Shown here: piece after piece, positions 26,725 through 36,116 of the stretch
Numbering within the stretch: position 1 is the first letter of the stretch
Layout: each line of letters opens with the position of its first letter
From: Gammaproteobacteria bacterium
Lineage (GTDB): Bacteria; Pseudomonadota; Gammaproteobacteria; JAKDMP01
Direction of reading: 5' to 3'
DNA length: 64,000 nt
NCBI GenBank assembly: GCA_027018875.1
Contig: JALUYA010000032.1
Coordinates: forward strand, 90,567-154,566
Position numbers and translations under genes: made by a program
Notes under the pieces: model-generated
Told to the model about the DNA's origin: nothing
The model's input: only the letters and a program-made list of their open reading frames with translations
Databases searched by the model: none

Positions 26725-27690
26725 ATGGCGGTTTCCGCTAATCTGGACTCCGGGAAACCATCCTTCGAGACGAGCATGGCAGCCGGCGAGCCGGAACCCC
26801 GTCGCCCCAATTTATTCCTGGCGGGAGCCCCCAAATGCGGCACGACCGCCCTCAGCCGGGCGCTAGCCGGGCACCCACAGGTTTACCTGAGCGAACAGGC
26901 CGGGCTGAAAGAGCCGAATTTCTTCAATAGCGACGAAGTCCTGCATTGGCCCCGGTGCGAATCGATGGAGGAATATTTGGATCTATTCACCGCGGCCCCG
27001 GCCGCATGTCGTTACCTGGGCGAAGCCTCTGTGCTTTACCTGTACTCCGAAGTCGCCATTCCCCGGCTGTTCGACTTCAATCCCGAAGCCAAGATTATTT
27101 GCATGCTGCGTAACCCCCTGGAGATGATTGCCGCCCTGTTCAATCAACACGTGCGCGCCAACGCCGAGAACGTAGGTAGCCTCGAGCGGGCCTGGCGCTT
27201 GCAGTCGGCGCGCCGCCGCGGCAAGGTGCTACCTCCGGGCTGGCGAAATGCCCGATTGTTGCAGTACGGCACCGTCTGCCGGGTGGGCGAACAGATCGAG
27301 CGCCTGCTGGATGTTTTCCCCCGCGAGCAGATACACATCCTGGTGCACGAAGATTTTCTTGCCGACCCGCGAGGGTGTTGGCTCGAGCTGCTGGATTTCC
27401 TCGATCTGGACGATGATCTCCAGCGGGAGTTCCCCACCGCCAATCCAAGTATTCATTATCGCTCGGGCAACGCGCAGAACCTGATCAACTCCCTACGCCG
27501 GGCCCGTGACCGCTTGGGTATTCCCGGGGGCTGGGGCTTGAATGATTGGCTCGTTCGCGCCAACCGGACCCGGCGAAAAAAGCCGGCCCTATCCCCCGCT
27601 TTCCGCGCCGAACTCGTGGCCTGGTTCGCCCCCGATGTGGCGCGCCTCGAATCTCTGCTCGAGCGGGATCTTTCGCATTGGCTTCGGTGA
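26725..27690 (+). CDS. PAPS-dependent sulfotransferase family protein
   Basis: Predicted transfer of sulfate from PAPS to an unknown acceptor. It has 321 residues. The 5'-phosphosulfate loop is clear (APKCGTTALSRAL, about residues 36-48), and the 3'-phosphate region CMLRNPLEMIAALFNQH follows at about 120. The C-terminal half is Arg-rich. An in-frame ATG at 26776 would trim 17 residues that look non-conserved; neither start has a strong ribosome binding site. It lies next to the transposase remnant and may be an acquired gene; the acceptor cannot be inferred, although the polysaccharide cluster at the other end of the window is a conceivable source. Confidence 0.8.
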   Translation: MAVSANLDSGKPSFETSMAAGEPEPRRPNLFLAGAPKCGTTALSRALAGHPQVYLSEQAGLKEPNFFNSDEVLHWPRCESMEEYLDLFTAAPAACRYLGEASVLYLYSEVAIPRLFDFNPEAKIICMLRNPLEMIAALFNQHVRANAENVGSLERAWRLQSARRRGKVLPPGWRNARLLQYGTVCRVGEQIERLLDVFPREQIHILVHEDFLADPRGCWLELLDFLDLDDDLQREFPTANPSIHYRSGNAQNLINSLRRARDRLGIPGGWGLNDWLVRANRTRRKKPALSPAFRAELVAWFAPDVARLESLLERDLSHWLR

Positions 27691-27783
27691 CAACCCCGAA
27701 CGGCTCAAGCCGAGATACCTCGTGAATCTCTCGGAAAAATCGCACTAGCCGCCGCTTTCCATGTCACTGCGAAACGAAAATCA

Positions 27784-28266
27784 GTGGATAATAATGCCAC
27801 CCCAACCTCGCGGCCCGAACTCCCGATGAGCCATACCGCTCCTCCCGTCCCCGACGAACCAACCCGGACCATAGGCGCCGTGGCTCGGGACGCCGGGGTC
27901 AACTTGCAAACCGTGCGTTATTACCAGCGCCGCGGCCTGCTGCCGATTCCACCAAAACCGGTAGTCGGCTATCGCCGTTATCCGCTCGCGACCGTGAGCC
28001 GCATCCGCTTTATCAAACGCGCCCAGGCGCTCGGATTCTCCCTGCGCGAGATCCGCCAGTTGCTGGATCTCGCCGACCGGAAATGCGCCGAGGTACGCCC
28101 TCTCGCCGAGGCCAGACGCGCGGATATCGCCCGGCGCCTGGCCGATCTGGAGGCCATGGCCGGAGTGCTCGATCAGGTCATCGCCGCCTGTCGCAAGGGG
28201 GATCCCGAAGCTCACTGCCCGCTACTCGACACCCTTTCCGGTCCTGTCGACCAGTCCCGGCAATAG
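27784..28266 (+). CDS. MerR-family regulator of the mercury/heavy metal type
   Basis: One-component transcription regulator. It has 160 residues: an N-terminal winged helix (AGVNLQTVRYYQRRGLL), a long dimerisation helix and a C-terminal metal site. The three cysteines that bind Hg(II) in MerR are all conserved in context: one in DRKCAEVRPLAE, one in VIAACRKG and one in AHCPLL. No mer transport or reductase gene is in the window, and no mer-type operator was seen upstream. The first start is GTG; an ATG at 27826 would remove 14 poorly conserved residues. Confidence 0.82.
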   Translation: MDNNATPTSRPELPMSHTAPPVPDEPTRTIGAVARDAGVNLQTVRYYQRRGLLPIPPKPVVGYRRYPLATVSRIRFIKRAQALGFSLREIRQLLDLADRKCAEVRPLAEARRADIARRLADLEAMAGVLDQVIAACRKGDPEAHCPLLDTLSGPVDQSRQ

Positions 28267-28278
28267 CAAAAGATTGGG

Positions 28279-28314
28279 GCGGGCACTCGAGGGAGCAAAA
28301 TACGAAGTGCCCGC
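28279..28314 (+). terminator. Inverted repeat after the MerR-type gene
   Basis: A perfect 9-bp dyad, GCGGGCACT / AGTGCCCGC, with an 18-base loop lies 13 bases after the stop codon. No T-run follows, so it may be a weak or factor-dependent terminator. Confidence 0.4.
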
Positions 28315-28674
28315 TCAAATCAAGCACCGGATCTTCCATGCCGACATCCCCCTGCGGAGATGCATTTATGCCTAGAACCGCGCCAGGGCCACCCGAGAAA
28401 GGATCTGTCCAGCACTTGTCCCAAGAGCCTATCGATCCCGACAGCCCTCTACTGTGTTGGCAAACTCACTAGTTTTAGTGCGATGTGGCGAAGTAAAACA
28501 TGCAAGGCTACCGCCCCAACAGGCCTGCAACTTGGCGCTGGGGCGGCGTCACGGCAAGGCTCTGCCCCACATTGGAGATAGGGTGTCGTCCCCTCTATCC
28601 GCCACCGAAACCAGCTGCTCCGGCCGTACTGCCGACACCGAACCCCGTACATCCGGCCGGAGCAGAGAGGATAG
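28315..28674. other. Intergenic region with no recognised gene
   Basis: Several short open frames exist on both strands, but none gives a recognisable protein. The region ends with a long inverted repeat next to the end of the Bax-inhibitor-like gene. With the nearby IS remnant, it may hold decayed accessory sequence. Confidence 0.45.
28615..28665 (-). repeat. 12-bp inverted repeat beside the Bax-inhibitor-like gene
   Basis: Arms CTGCTCCGGCCG (28615-28626) and CGGCCGGAGCAG (28654-28665) are perfectly complementary around a 27-base loop that itself contains a GTAC...GTAC pair. It starts ten bases after the stop of the minus-strand gene, so it could act in termination. Confidence 0.5.
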
Positions 28675-29448
28675 CTATCTTCTAGTGGCCGCTAGCAGGC
28701 GTAGGATTTCCAGGTACAGCCAGACCAGCGTTACCGTCAACGCAAAGGCTCCGTACCATTCCATGTAGCGCGCAAGCCCCTGGGATGCGCCCTGTTCGAT
28801 GAAATGGAAATCAAGTACCAGGTTCAAGGCGGCAATCACGACAATCACCAGACTGATACCGATCGAAAGCGTACTGTGACCGAATAAAGAGGAGGTATCC
28901 ACATTAAACAGGCCGAGCAACCAGGTGGCTCCATAAAAAAGCAATACCCCGAACGTCGCCGCCATCACCCCGCGCTGAAACGCTGGCGTCACCTTGATCA
29001 GGCCGGTACGGTAAATCAGGAGCATGCCGAACGCCACCGCGAAGGTCAGTCCAACCGCCTGGAGGACGATACCCGGATAGGTATTATTGAGCAACGCCGA
29101 GATCGCACCCACAAAAAAACCTTCGAGAACGGCGTAGACCGGCGCAGTAAAGTGAGCCCAAGTCGGCTTGAACACGGTGGCTATGGCAAGTACGAGTCCG
29201 CCGATAACACCCACGATAAGATAGCCGGAGACCGCTTTACCCGCAACTTCGGCTCCCGCCGGCAGCGCCGCCGCATAACGGCTCCACACCCAGCCCGCGG
29301 CGATCACCACCAGTGCGATCATGGTAATGGTCTTGTTGATCGTCCCCGAGACGCTCATCGTCCCTTCCCCGGCAACGGCCCGGGACAGGCCCCGCGCGTT
29401 CAGGGCACGTAAGGCGGGATTACTGGTGCGGATTTTCTGTGGTTCCAT
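28675..29448 (-). CDS. Bax inhibitor-1/YccA family membrane protein
   Basis: Multi-pass inner membrane protein. It has 257 residues with about seven predicted transmembrane helices after a 35-residue polar N-terminus. The family pattern is visible in FEGFFVGAIS-like, NNTYPGIVLQAVGLTFAVAFGM and the C-terminal YMEWYGAFALTVTLVWLYLEILRLL segments. Relatives bind or modulate FtsH or act as pH-sensitive calcium leak channels; which applies here cannot be said. It is divergent from the 5'-nucleotidase gene. Confidence 0.82.
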   Translation of the reverse strand: MEPQKIRTSNPALRALNARGLSRAVAGEGTMSVSGTINKTITMIALVVIAAGWVWSRYAAALPAGAEVAGKAVSGYLIVGVIGGLVLAIATVFKPTWAHFTAPVYAVLEGFFVGAISALLNNTYPGIVLQAVGLTFAVAFGMLLIYRTGLIKVTPAFQRGVMAATFGVLLFYGATWLLGLFNVDTSSLFGHSTLSIGISLVIVVIAALNLVLDFHFIEQGASQGLARYMEWYGAFALTVTLVWLYLEILRLLAATRR

Positions 29449-29514
29449 GTAGATTGAACTCCGAAACGGCTTTAAACGATAGTATTATGACCTAAATTCA
29501 GGCAGGCAGTTCAC

Positions 29515-30423
29515 GTGGTAACCTCCCCCGGCAGCGCTCCCGGTCGACCTCTCACCGTAGCCATCTCCTCCCGTGCCTTGTTCGACCTGGAGGAGAGCCA
29601 CCACATCTTTGTCAAGCAGGGATTAGAAGCCTACGCTCACTACCAGATCGAGCACGAAGAAGATCTACTTGAACCCGGTGTCGCCTTCGCCCTGGTTCAC
29701 AAACTGCTGCGCCTGAACGCGGAATCGATCCGCCGGGTCAACGTAATTTTGCTGTCTCACAACAGCGCGGATACGGGGCTGCGAATTTTCCGTGCGATCG
29801 AGCATTACGGACTCGATATCACCCAGGCGGCCTTTACCAATGGCCGCTCTCCATACCGCTATGTCAAACCCTTCGCCGCCGATCTGTTCCTCTCCGCCGA
29901 GCCCGGCGATGTTGCCCGCGCGCTAACCGAAGGAACCGCCGCTGCCACCATTATCCCCAAGCGGGTGGAGCCTCTTCCCGGAGAGGAACTGCGCATCGCC
30001 TTCGATGGTGATGCGGTTCTGTTTTCCGACGAGGCCGAACGCGTCTTCCGCGACAGTGGCCTGAGCGCATTCTCCCAGAGCGAGCGCCACGCCGCCCGCG
30101 AGCCCCTCGCGGGCGGACCATTTAAAAATTTTCTCGTCGCATTGCACCGGATCCAGACAGATTACCCCATTGAGCGCGCGCCGATCCGAACGGCATTGGT
30201 TACCGCACGCTCGGCCCCCGCCCACGAGCGGGCCGTGCGCACCCTCCGCGCCTGGAATATCCGCGTCGATGAAGCCCTGTTTCTGGGCGGTCTGAGCAAG
30301 GGACCCTTTCTAAAAACCTTTGGAGCGGACATCTTCTTTGATGACCAGCAGGCTCATTGCGAAAATGCCGCCGGGCTGGTCGCAACCGGTCACGTGCCTC
30401 ACGGGGTCGCCAACGAATCCTGA
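29515..30423 (+). CDS. 5'-nucleotidase (cN-I family)
   Basis: Predicted cytoplasmic dephosphorylation of nucleoside 5'-monophosphates. It has 302 residues. It shows the features of the cytosolic 5'-nucleotidase 1 family: AISSRALFDLEESH near the N-terminus, VILLSHNSADTGLRIF, the RIAFDGDAVLFSDEAE motif in the middle with catalytic-type aspartates, and GADIFFDDQQAHCENA towards the end. The start is GTG at 29515, 66 bases from the divergent neighbour. A strong hairpin follows the stop. Confidence 0.85.
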   Translation: MVTSPGSAPGRPLTVAISSRALFDLEESHHIFVKQGLEAYAHYQIEHEEDLLEPGVAFALVHKLLRLNAESIRRVNVILLSHNSADTGLRIFRAIEHYGLDITQAAFTNGRSPYRYVKPFAADLFLSAEPGDVARALTEGTAAATIIPKRVEPLPGEELRIAFDGDAVLFSDEAERVFRDSGLSAFSQSERHAAREPLAGGPFKNFLVALHRIQTDYPIERAPIRTALVTARSAPAHERAVRTLRAWNIRVDEALFLGGLSKGPFLKTFGADIFFDDQQAHCENAAGLVATGHVPHGVANES

Positions 30424-30460
30424 ATTGCGCCCGCCGGGCGCTTGCCGTATACCCCCAAAA

Positions 30461-30490
30461 GCCACTGCGGGTTAATCGAACCGCAGTGGC
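30461..30490. terminator. Bidirectional terminator hairpin
   Basis: Perfect 10-bp stem, GCCACTGCGG / CCGCAGTGGC, extendable inward through GTT/AA, between two convergent genes. A run of four A precedes it on the plus strand, giving U residues for the minus-strand transcript; the plus side has only a weak TTCG. It most likely ends transcription from both sides. Confidence 0.75.
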
Positions 30491-30514
30491 TTCGAGGTTA
30501 CTCCCGCAGCCGAT

Positions 30515-32524
30515 CTACCAAATTTGACAGAATGAGCGATGCCGCATTGCCGCCCCGCGGGGAATATTGAAACTTTTCCAGAATGTGGGCACATTCGCCA
30601 GCGTCCCATTTACCCGGTACACGGCCGGGGGATGCGGATCCCGGCTGACTTGCAGGCGCTCTGCCGCCGGGCGGATATTAGCAGCCCACACATGGGCAAA
30701 GCCGAGGAAAAACAGCTGGCTCGGGCTAAAATTATCATAGGTTTTACCGGATCGCGCCGCCGGTAATTTCTCGAATGCCCGGTAGGCCAAGGTGACCCCA
30801 CCCAGATCGGCAATCGCCTCACCGGTCACGAGCTTGCCGTTAACGTGCTCCCCTCCGGCCACGGTATAGCCACTAAATTGGCGGGTAATACAGTTCGCCC
30901 GCGACTCGAAACGCTTGGCATCGGCCTTGGTCCACCAGTCCTTCAGGTTGCCCTCGGCATCAAAATGCCGACCCTGGTCATCAAACCCATGAGTAATCTC
31001 ATGTCCCATGACGGCACCCACCGCACCGTAATTCAATGCCAGCGGCGCCTTGGGGTTATAGAAGGGCGGTTGCAGAATGGCCGCCGGAAAAACGATCTGG
31101 TTCGTAGATGGGTCGTAATAAGCATTGACGGTCTGCGGTGTCATGTACCAAATCGATCGATCTGTCGGTTTACCGATCAGCGCCAAATCCCAAGCGGAAT
31201 TAAACCGGGCCGCCCGCATGATATTCAGCACATAGGGGCCACGATTGATTTCAAGCCCCTTGTAGGTTCGCCAGTGATCGGGGTAGCCGATCATCGGTTT
31301 GAGCTTGGCCAATTTCTTAAGCGCCGCCTTGCGGGTCTTGGCGCTCATCCAGGCCAAGTGGCGAATGGTCGCGGCAAGGGCCGCACGCACATTAGCTAGT
31401 ATGGACTCTACCGCGGCCTTCTCCCGCGGTGGAAAATATCGCTTAACATACAGCTTACCCAGGGCAAAGCCGACGGCTCCATTTTCCGCCGCCAACACCC
31501 GCATCCACCGCGGTCGCGGGCGTTTCTGCCCGGTAAGCACGGAAATATAGGCAAACCGGGCACGCTCGAAATTTTCCGAGAGAAAGGGTGAAGCAGCCAT
31601 CAATAAATGCCATTCAAGATATGTTTTGACGGCAGGTAGTGGCCGGTGCTTGACCAGCCGTGAAACCGCGGTAAAAAACTTAGGCTCGGCAATGTTCAGA
31701 CTCTTCATGGAAGCGACATTGCGGATCGAAAAATAGCCATTCCAGTCGATCCCGGGCGCCAGGGCGCGCAATCTTTTCAGCGTTCCCGGATGCCAAATAG
31801 CATAGGGGTTTCTTCGTGCCACCCGGGATAGAGAGGCCTTGGCCAGCACGGTTTCAATCGACATCACCTCCTCGGCGGCCCGTTGCGCCTCGGACTTGGT
31901 CCTTCCGGCAAGGACAAACGACTCGATTATGAATTTTCGGTAGGCTGCTCGCACCTTGCGGTTGCGGGCGCTATTTTTCAAGTAATAGTCCCGGTCGGGC
32001 AGGCCCAGCCCACCCTGGCTGATGCCCCCGATGGTCCGCGTGCTGTTATCCCGGCTCACCTCGGATCCGAAGCGGAAAAACACGTTCACCCCCCGGGCCT
32101 GAAGCCGGGCCAACACGGCGGCCAGCTCTTTCCGGTCGTGAATTTTGGCGATTTCCTCGATTTGGGGTAGAAGCGGGCGAATCCCTGCCCGGTTGATGGC
32201 TTGCAGATTCATGCCGCTGGCATAGAAATCCCCCACCATCTGGGCTTCGCTTCCGGGCTTGCGGCCTGGCTCTTTGCTCACCTCTTCAACCAGCTTTTTC
32301 AGCCGCTGCTGGTTCTTCACGTGCAACAGGGTGAATGTTCCCCAACGGCTGTAATCGGGAGGAATGGGGTGACTCTTCTGCCACCCACCGTTAGCAAATT
32401 GATAAAAATTCTGTGCCGGGGATACGCTGCGATCCAGGTCAGCGGGATTGAACCCCGGAGAAGAGGCGGCAACGGCCGCACCCGCAATAGCCAAAGCGGC
32501 CAAAACAGCAAAATATCGCAACAT
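30515..32524 (-). CDS. M13 family metallo-endopeptidase (PepO-like)
   Basis: Zinc endopeptidase of the neprilysin family, predicted periplasmic or secreted. It has 669 residues with a signal peptide (hydrophobic residues 4-20, Ala-x-Ala end). The zinc site is intact: HEITH within VMGHEITHGFDDQG and the downstream GEAIADLGG supplying the third ligand. The C-terminus ends in the conserved Trp (CQIW). The full family length is present, with no sign of damage. Confidence 0.93.
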   Translation of the reverse strand: MLRYFAVLAALAIAGAAVAASSPGFNPADLDRSVSPAQNFYQFANGGWQKSHPIPPDYSRWGTFTLLHVKNQQRLKKLVEEVSKEPGRKPGSEAQMVGDFYASGMNLQAINRAGIRPLLPQIEEIAKIHDRKELAAVLARLQARGVNVFFRFGSEVSRDNSTRTIGGISQGGLGLPDRDYYLKNSARNRKVRAAYRKFIIESFVLAGRTKSEAQRAAEEVMSIETVLAKASLSRVARRNPYAIWHPGTLKRLRALAPGIDWNGYFSIRNVASMKSLNIAEPKFFTAVSRLVKHRPLPAVKTYLEWHLLMAASPFLSENFERARFAYISVLTGQKRPRPRWMRVLAAENGAVGFALGKLYVKRYFPPREKAAVESILANVRAALAATIRHLAWMSAKTRKAALKKLAKLKPMIGYPDHWRTYKGLEINRGPYVLNIMRAARFNSAWDLALIGKPTDRSIWYMTPQTVNAYYDPSTNQIVFPAAILQPPFYNPKAPLALNYGAVGAVMGHEITHGFDDQGRHFDAEGNLKDWWTKADAKRFESRANCITRQFSGYTVAGGEHVNGKLVTGEAIADLGGVTLAYRAFEKLPAARSGKTYDNFSPSQLFFLGFAHVWAANIRPAAERLQVSRDPHPPAVYRVNGTLANVPTFWKSFNIPRGAAMRHRSFCQIW

Positions 32525-32633
32525 GAGGGCCTCTGAAAATTATCGACCGGTAGGAGTATGCCCTATTTTGCAATCGATCCACAATAGCTTCAGCTGCCCG
32601 GGGCGAAATTCCGCCACCGACAGATATCTCGAA

Positions 32634-33779
32634 CTAACGTGGAACCCGGCAGCCTCCGGGCACACCCCTGGGCGAAAGAAGCAGCTGGAATAACTGGTTC
32701 TCCCGGGCCCGAAATGCGCCGGCGGACAACAATAGGTAGAGCCGCCACATGCGATGAAACCGCTCGTCGTAATCACTCGCAAGCTGCGGCCAGGAAGATT
32801 CGAATTTTCTGTGCCAGGCCATCAGAGTTGGATCATAGTCAGCCCCGAAATTATGCCAATCTTCGAGTATAAACAAGCCCTCGTAGCCACGGTCGATCTG
32901 GCGCGCGGAAGGGGTCATGGAATTGGGGAAAATATATTTCTCGATCCACGGATCCGTCCGACTCAGGGAGATATTGGATCCGATGGTATGCAACAAGAAC
33001 AGCCCATCCGCAACGAGAAGCCGACGCACACTGCGGAAGTAAGTGCGATAGTTGCGCTGCCCCACGTGCTCGAACATACCGATCGAGACGATCCGGTCAT
33101 ACTCGCCTCGATGCGCCCGGTAATCCTCAAGACGAATTTCGATGGGAAGTCCGGCACAATGGCTACGGGCATATCCGGCCTGCTCGCGCGAGACCGTCAG
33201 ACCAACTACCTGAACCCCATATTTCTCCGCGGCAAAACGGGCCATACCGCCCCAGCCACAGCCGATATCCAGCAGCCGCATGCCGGGCTCCAGGCCCAGC
33301 TTACGGCAACATAGATCCAGCTTGGCCTCCTGGGCCTCATCAAGCGTCCGGGCCTCTTTCCAATAACCGCAACTGTAGTTCATGCGCTTGTCAAGCATCA
33401 GCTCGAACAGTCGATTACCCTTGTCATAGTGACGCTTGCCGATCTCGAACGCCCGGTGGACAGTTTGCAGGTTAAGCAGTTTTCCGATGGCCCATCGCGC
33501 CGCCCTTTGTAATACCATGATGCGTTGATCCAACTTCGCCAGCAGGATGCGATAAAAAAATTCATCGAGCCGTTCCACATCCCACCAACCGTCCATGTAG
33601 GCCTCGCCCAACCCCAACGAACCCCGGCTGAATACCCGGGCATAGAGGCGTGGGTCATGCACCGTGATATCCCACGGCCGCGAACCGCCTATCTCAATAT
33701 CGGCCAGTGCCAATAGACGCGCCGCCTTGGCCTCAAGGCGTCCCCCGCCGCGTGATTGCGTATTTATCATGGTATCCAT
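32634..33779 (-). CDS. cfa: Cyclopropane-fatty-acyl-phospholipid synthase
   Basis: Adds a methylene group from S-adenosylmethionine across double bonds of membrane phospholipid acyl chains, a modification linked to acid and stationary-phase tolerance. It has 381 residues. The SAM-binding motif LLDIGCGWGGMA is at about 175, RIVSIGMFEHVG follows, and the N-terminal FSRGSLGLGEAYMDGWW and MNYSCGYW segments are typical of Cfa. It is divergent from the S10 peptidase gene, with an 83-base gap. Confidence 0.95.
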   Translation of the reverse strand: MDTMINTQSRGGGRLEAKAARLLALADIEIGGSRPWDITVHDPRLYARVFSRGSLGLGEAYMDGWWDVERLDEFFYRILLAKLDQRIMVLQRAARWAIGKLLNLQTVHRAFEIGKRHYDKGNRLFELMLDKRMNYSCGYWKEARTLDEAQEAKLDLCCRKLGLEPGMRLLDIGCGWGGMARFAAEKYGVQVVGLTVSREQAGYARSHCAGLPIEIRLEDYRAHRGEYDRIVSIGMFEHVGQRNYRTYFRSVRRLLVADGLFLLHTIGSNISLSRTDPWIEKYIFPNSMTPSARQIDRGYEGLFILEDWHNFGADYDPTLMAWHRKFESSWPQLASDYDERFHRMWRLYLLLSAGAFRARENQLFQLLLSPRGVPGGCRVPR

Positions 33780-33862
33780 GAATGCCTATAATACACCTTA
33801 CCCCCCTGTCCCCGGCCCACCGATTGCAGTAAATTGATAACCACTTCAGCCGGAAGATTCGT

Positions 33863-35425
33863 ATGCATGCCAGGAATTGGATTCTTGCTTCCAGCCTACT
33901 GCTTTTGGCACCGATGCCACTGTACGCGGCCGGTACCGCTCAAGCTACCTCCCAGGCGGCAAAGAATGTAGCCCCGCATCCCCAATTCGCAGTCACACAT
34001 CACAGCATTCGCCTCGGCGGAGAAACCATCCGGTTTACCGCCACGGCCGGAAGCCTGGTCCTCAAGAACCCCAAAAACCAGCCGGCCGCCACCATGTTTT
34101 TCGTGGCCTTCACCCAGGATGGCGTTCGCAACGCCGCCTCGCGCCCGATTACTTTCCTCTACAACGGCGGTCCCGGCTCGTCCTCGATTTGGCTGGAACT
34201 TGGCGCCTTCGGCCCAATCCGCATCGTCACCACCAATGCCACCCAAACCCCACCTCCGCCCTACCGGCTGGAGTCCAACCCCTACAGCCTGCTCGACAAG
34301 ACGGACCTGGTATTCATCGACGCGCCGGGCACGGGCTTCAGCCACCTGCTCCCCGACGGGAAACCCGCCGAATTCTACGGTGTAGATCAGGACGGCAATG
34401 CATTCGCACAGTTTATCCGCCGCTACCTGAACAAATATCACCGCTGGAATTCACCGAAATTTTTGTTCGGTGAAAGCTACGGAACCACCCGCTCGGCGGT
34501 ACTCGCCAATATTCTCGAGCACAAGGGGATCGCCCTCAATGGCGTGATCCTGCTCTCTTCGATCCTGGATTTCGAAACGGCTGGCTTCACCCCGGGAAAC
34601 GACCTGCCCTACATCCTGTACCTGCCATCCTATGCCGCGGTCGCCTGGTACCACAAGGCCTTGCCGGCGCGACCAAAGGCACTCAAGCCCTTCCTTGAGG
34701 AGGTCGAGCAATTCGCCACCACCCAATACGCCCATGCCCTGCTCAAGGGCAGCCGGCTCTCGCCCGCCACGCGCAGCGCCGTACTGAAAAAACTTCATCA
34801 ATACACGGGACTCCCCGAGAGCTACTGGGCCAAGGCCAATCTGCGGGTAAACAACTCGCAATTCGAGAAGGAACTGCTGCGTAACCGTGACGAGGTGACC
34901 GGCAGGCTGGATGCCCGCTTTACCGGCTGGAGCATGGATCTTCTCGGCGAATACCAGAACTGGGATCCGATGATGGGAGCCATTTCCCCGGCCTTCACCG
35001 CGGCCTTTCATCATTACCTGAGCAGCTACCTGGATTACCGGCCACGGCGTAAATACGAGGTGCTCAACATGAAGGTCAATCGCAGCTGGAACTGGAAACA
35101 CCGGGTCGCGGGCCTGGGTAAAAAGTCCTGGCCCGGATTTACCAATGTCGCACCGGACCTGGCCTTCGCCATGATCCAGAACAAGTACCTGCAGGTGATG
35201 GTCAATAGCGGTTACTTCGACCTGGGAACCCCCTTCTTCGCCACCGACTATACCTTTGACCACCTGTTCGACCCGGTAGCCGGAACCGCCCGGCTGATGC
35301 AACGGGTACACAAGTTTTATTACCAGTCCGGGCACATGGTTTACCTGCACCCGGCCTCACTCAGGGTCTTTAAGGATAATGTCGCCCGGTTTATCGAGCA
35401 AACACTGGCTGGCGATCGGAAATAG
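33863..35425 (+). CDS. Secreted S10 family serine carboxypeptidase
   Basis: Predicted exported carboxypeptidase that trims C-terminal residues from peptides. It has 520 residues with a signal peptide (about 1-22). The serine is in FGESYGT (about residue 205); the oxyanion region YNGGPGSSSIWLELGAFGP lies upstream, and the catalytic His is in SGHMVYLHP near the C-terminus. A terminator hairpin follows the gene. Confidence 0.92.
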   Translation: MHARNWILASSLLLLAPMPLYAAGTAQATSQAAKNVAPHPQFAVTHHSIRLGGETIRFTATAGSLVLKNPKNQPAATMFFVAFTQDGVRNAASRPITFLYNGGPGSSSIWLELGAFGPIRIVTTNATQTPPPPYRLESNPYSLLDKTDLVFIDAPGTGFSHLLPDGKPAEFYGVDQDGNAFAQFIRRYLNKYHRWNSPKFLFGESYGTTRSAVLANILEHKGIALNGVILLSSILDFETAGFTPGNDLPYILYLPSYAAVAWYHKALPARPKALKPFLEEVEQFATTQYAHALLKGSRLSPATRSAVLKKLHQYTGLPESYWAKANLRVNNSQFEKELLRNRDEVTGRLDARFTGWSMDLLGEYQNWDPMMGAISPAFTAAFHHYLSSYLDYRPRRKYEVLNMKVNRSWNWKHRVAGLGKKSWPGFTNVAPDLAFAMIQNKYLQVMVNSGYFDLGTPFFATDYTFDHLFDPVAGTARLMQRVHKFYYQSGHMVYLHPASLRVFKDNVARFIEQTLAGDRK

Positions 35426-35448
35426 GCGTTTAACCGAAAGGCTGACAC

Positions 35449-35471
35449 AGGGCCGGGATCTTCCCGGCCCT
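35449..35471 (+). terminator. Rho-independent terminator of the S10 peptidase gene
   Basis: A perfect 10-bp stem AGGGCCGGGA / TCCCGGCCCT with a 3-base loop, followed by an A/T-rich ATTGAATTTT tail. Confidence 0.8.
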
Positions 35472-35527
35472 ATTGAATTTTCCCGGCTCCGCTCAGAGAG
35501 AGCATGTAAGGATTGGGAGGCGAGGGC

Positions 35528-35881
35528 TTAAACCTTACCGGCCGCAGAATTCGTATGCGCCTTGCTCGATTCTGCATCCTCCGCCAGTTGCGCCATCAAG
35601 GTCAACTTTCCCTGTACGGGCAGGCGCGCCAGCAGGTAGGCGGCGCTCTCCGGGCTCAACTTCAGCGCCTTGGCAATGATGCTTTCCGGGCTTGGCCAGG
35701 ATGGCAAATACTTCCTTTCTCTTTCCATCCAGCCATTCGCTGAACAAAGCGTGCAACTCGGGGGGTGCAAAGGTGTCCATTGATGCCGTTTTCTTGGCGG
35801 AAGAAGTCGTATCCTTGAACATCTGATAGAATCGTTACCTTCCCCGCCACCCATCATTTTCTGCATCATCTCCATCCCCAT
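35528..35881 (-). pseudogene. Small frameshifted gene of unknown function
   Basis: Protein-like sequence alternates between two frames. MGMEMMQKMMGGGEG begins in one frame (ATG at 35881), KKTASMDTFAPPELHALFSE through KRKEVFAILAKPG follows in a second frame (ATG at 35822), and ESIIAKALKLSPESAAYLLA to the end returns to the first frame. Joined, they give a protein of about 110 residues whose middle looks like a helical domain. The second switch sits at GGAAAGC, a short A-run. Either indels have broken it, or frameshifting restores it. I do not recognise the family. Confidence 0.5.
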
Positions 35882-36116
35882 TCCGGGGGGTGTGTACCAT
35901 GCTTTCTGTAAATTGGCCTGAGGCCAAGCAAGTGACAGGCCGTGGCGCACCAACCAAACGAAAGGAGTGCCGAATTTACAGAACGGGGGTTGCTTTCTCC
36001 TTAACCGGATCGGGACCACCGCCCCCTCCGAAGTGCGAAAAATGCGCTACCTTATTTCCGCCTTACAGAATCCACATGAATTCACCGCGCTGGGCTGTAG
36101 ATATCCGCCGTGCACA

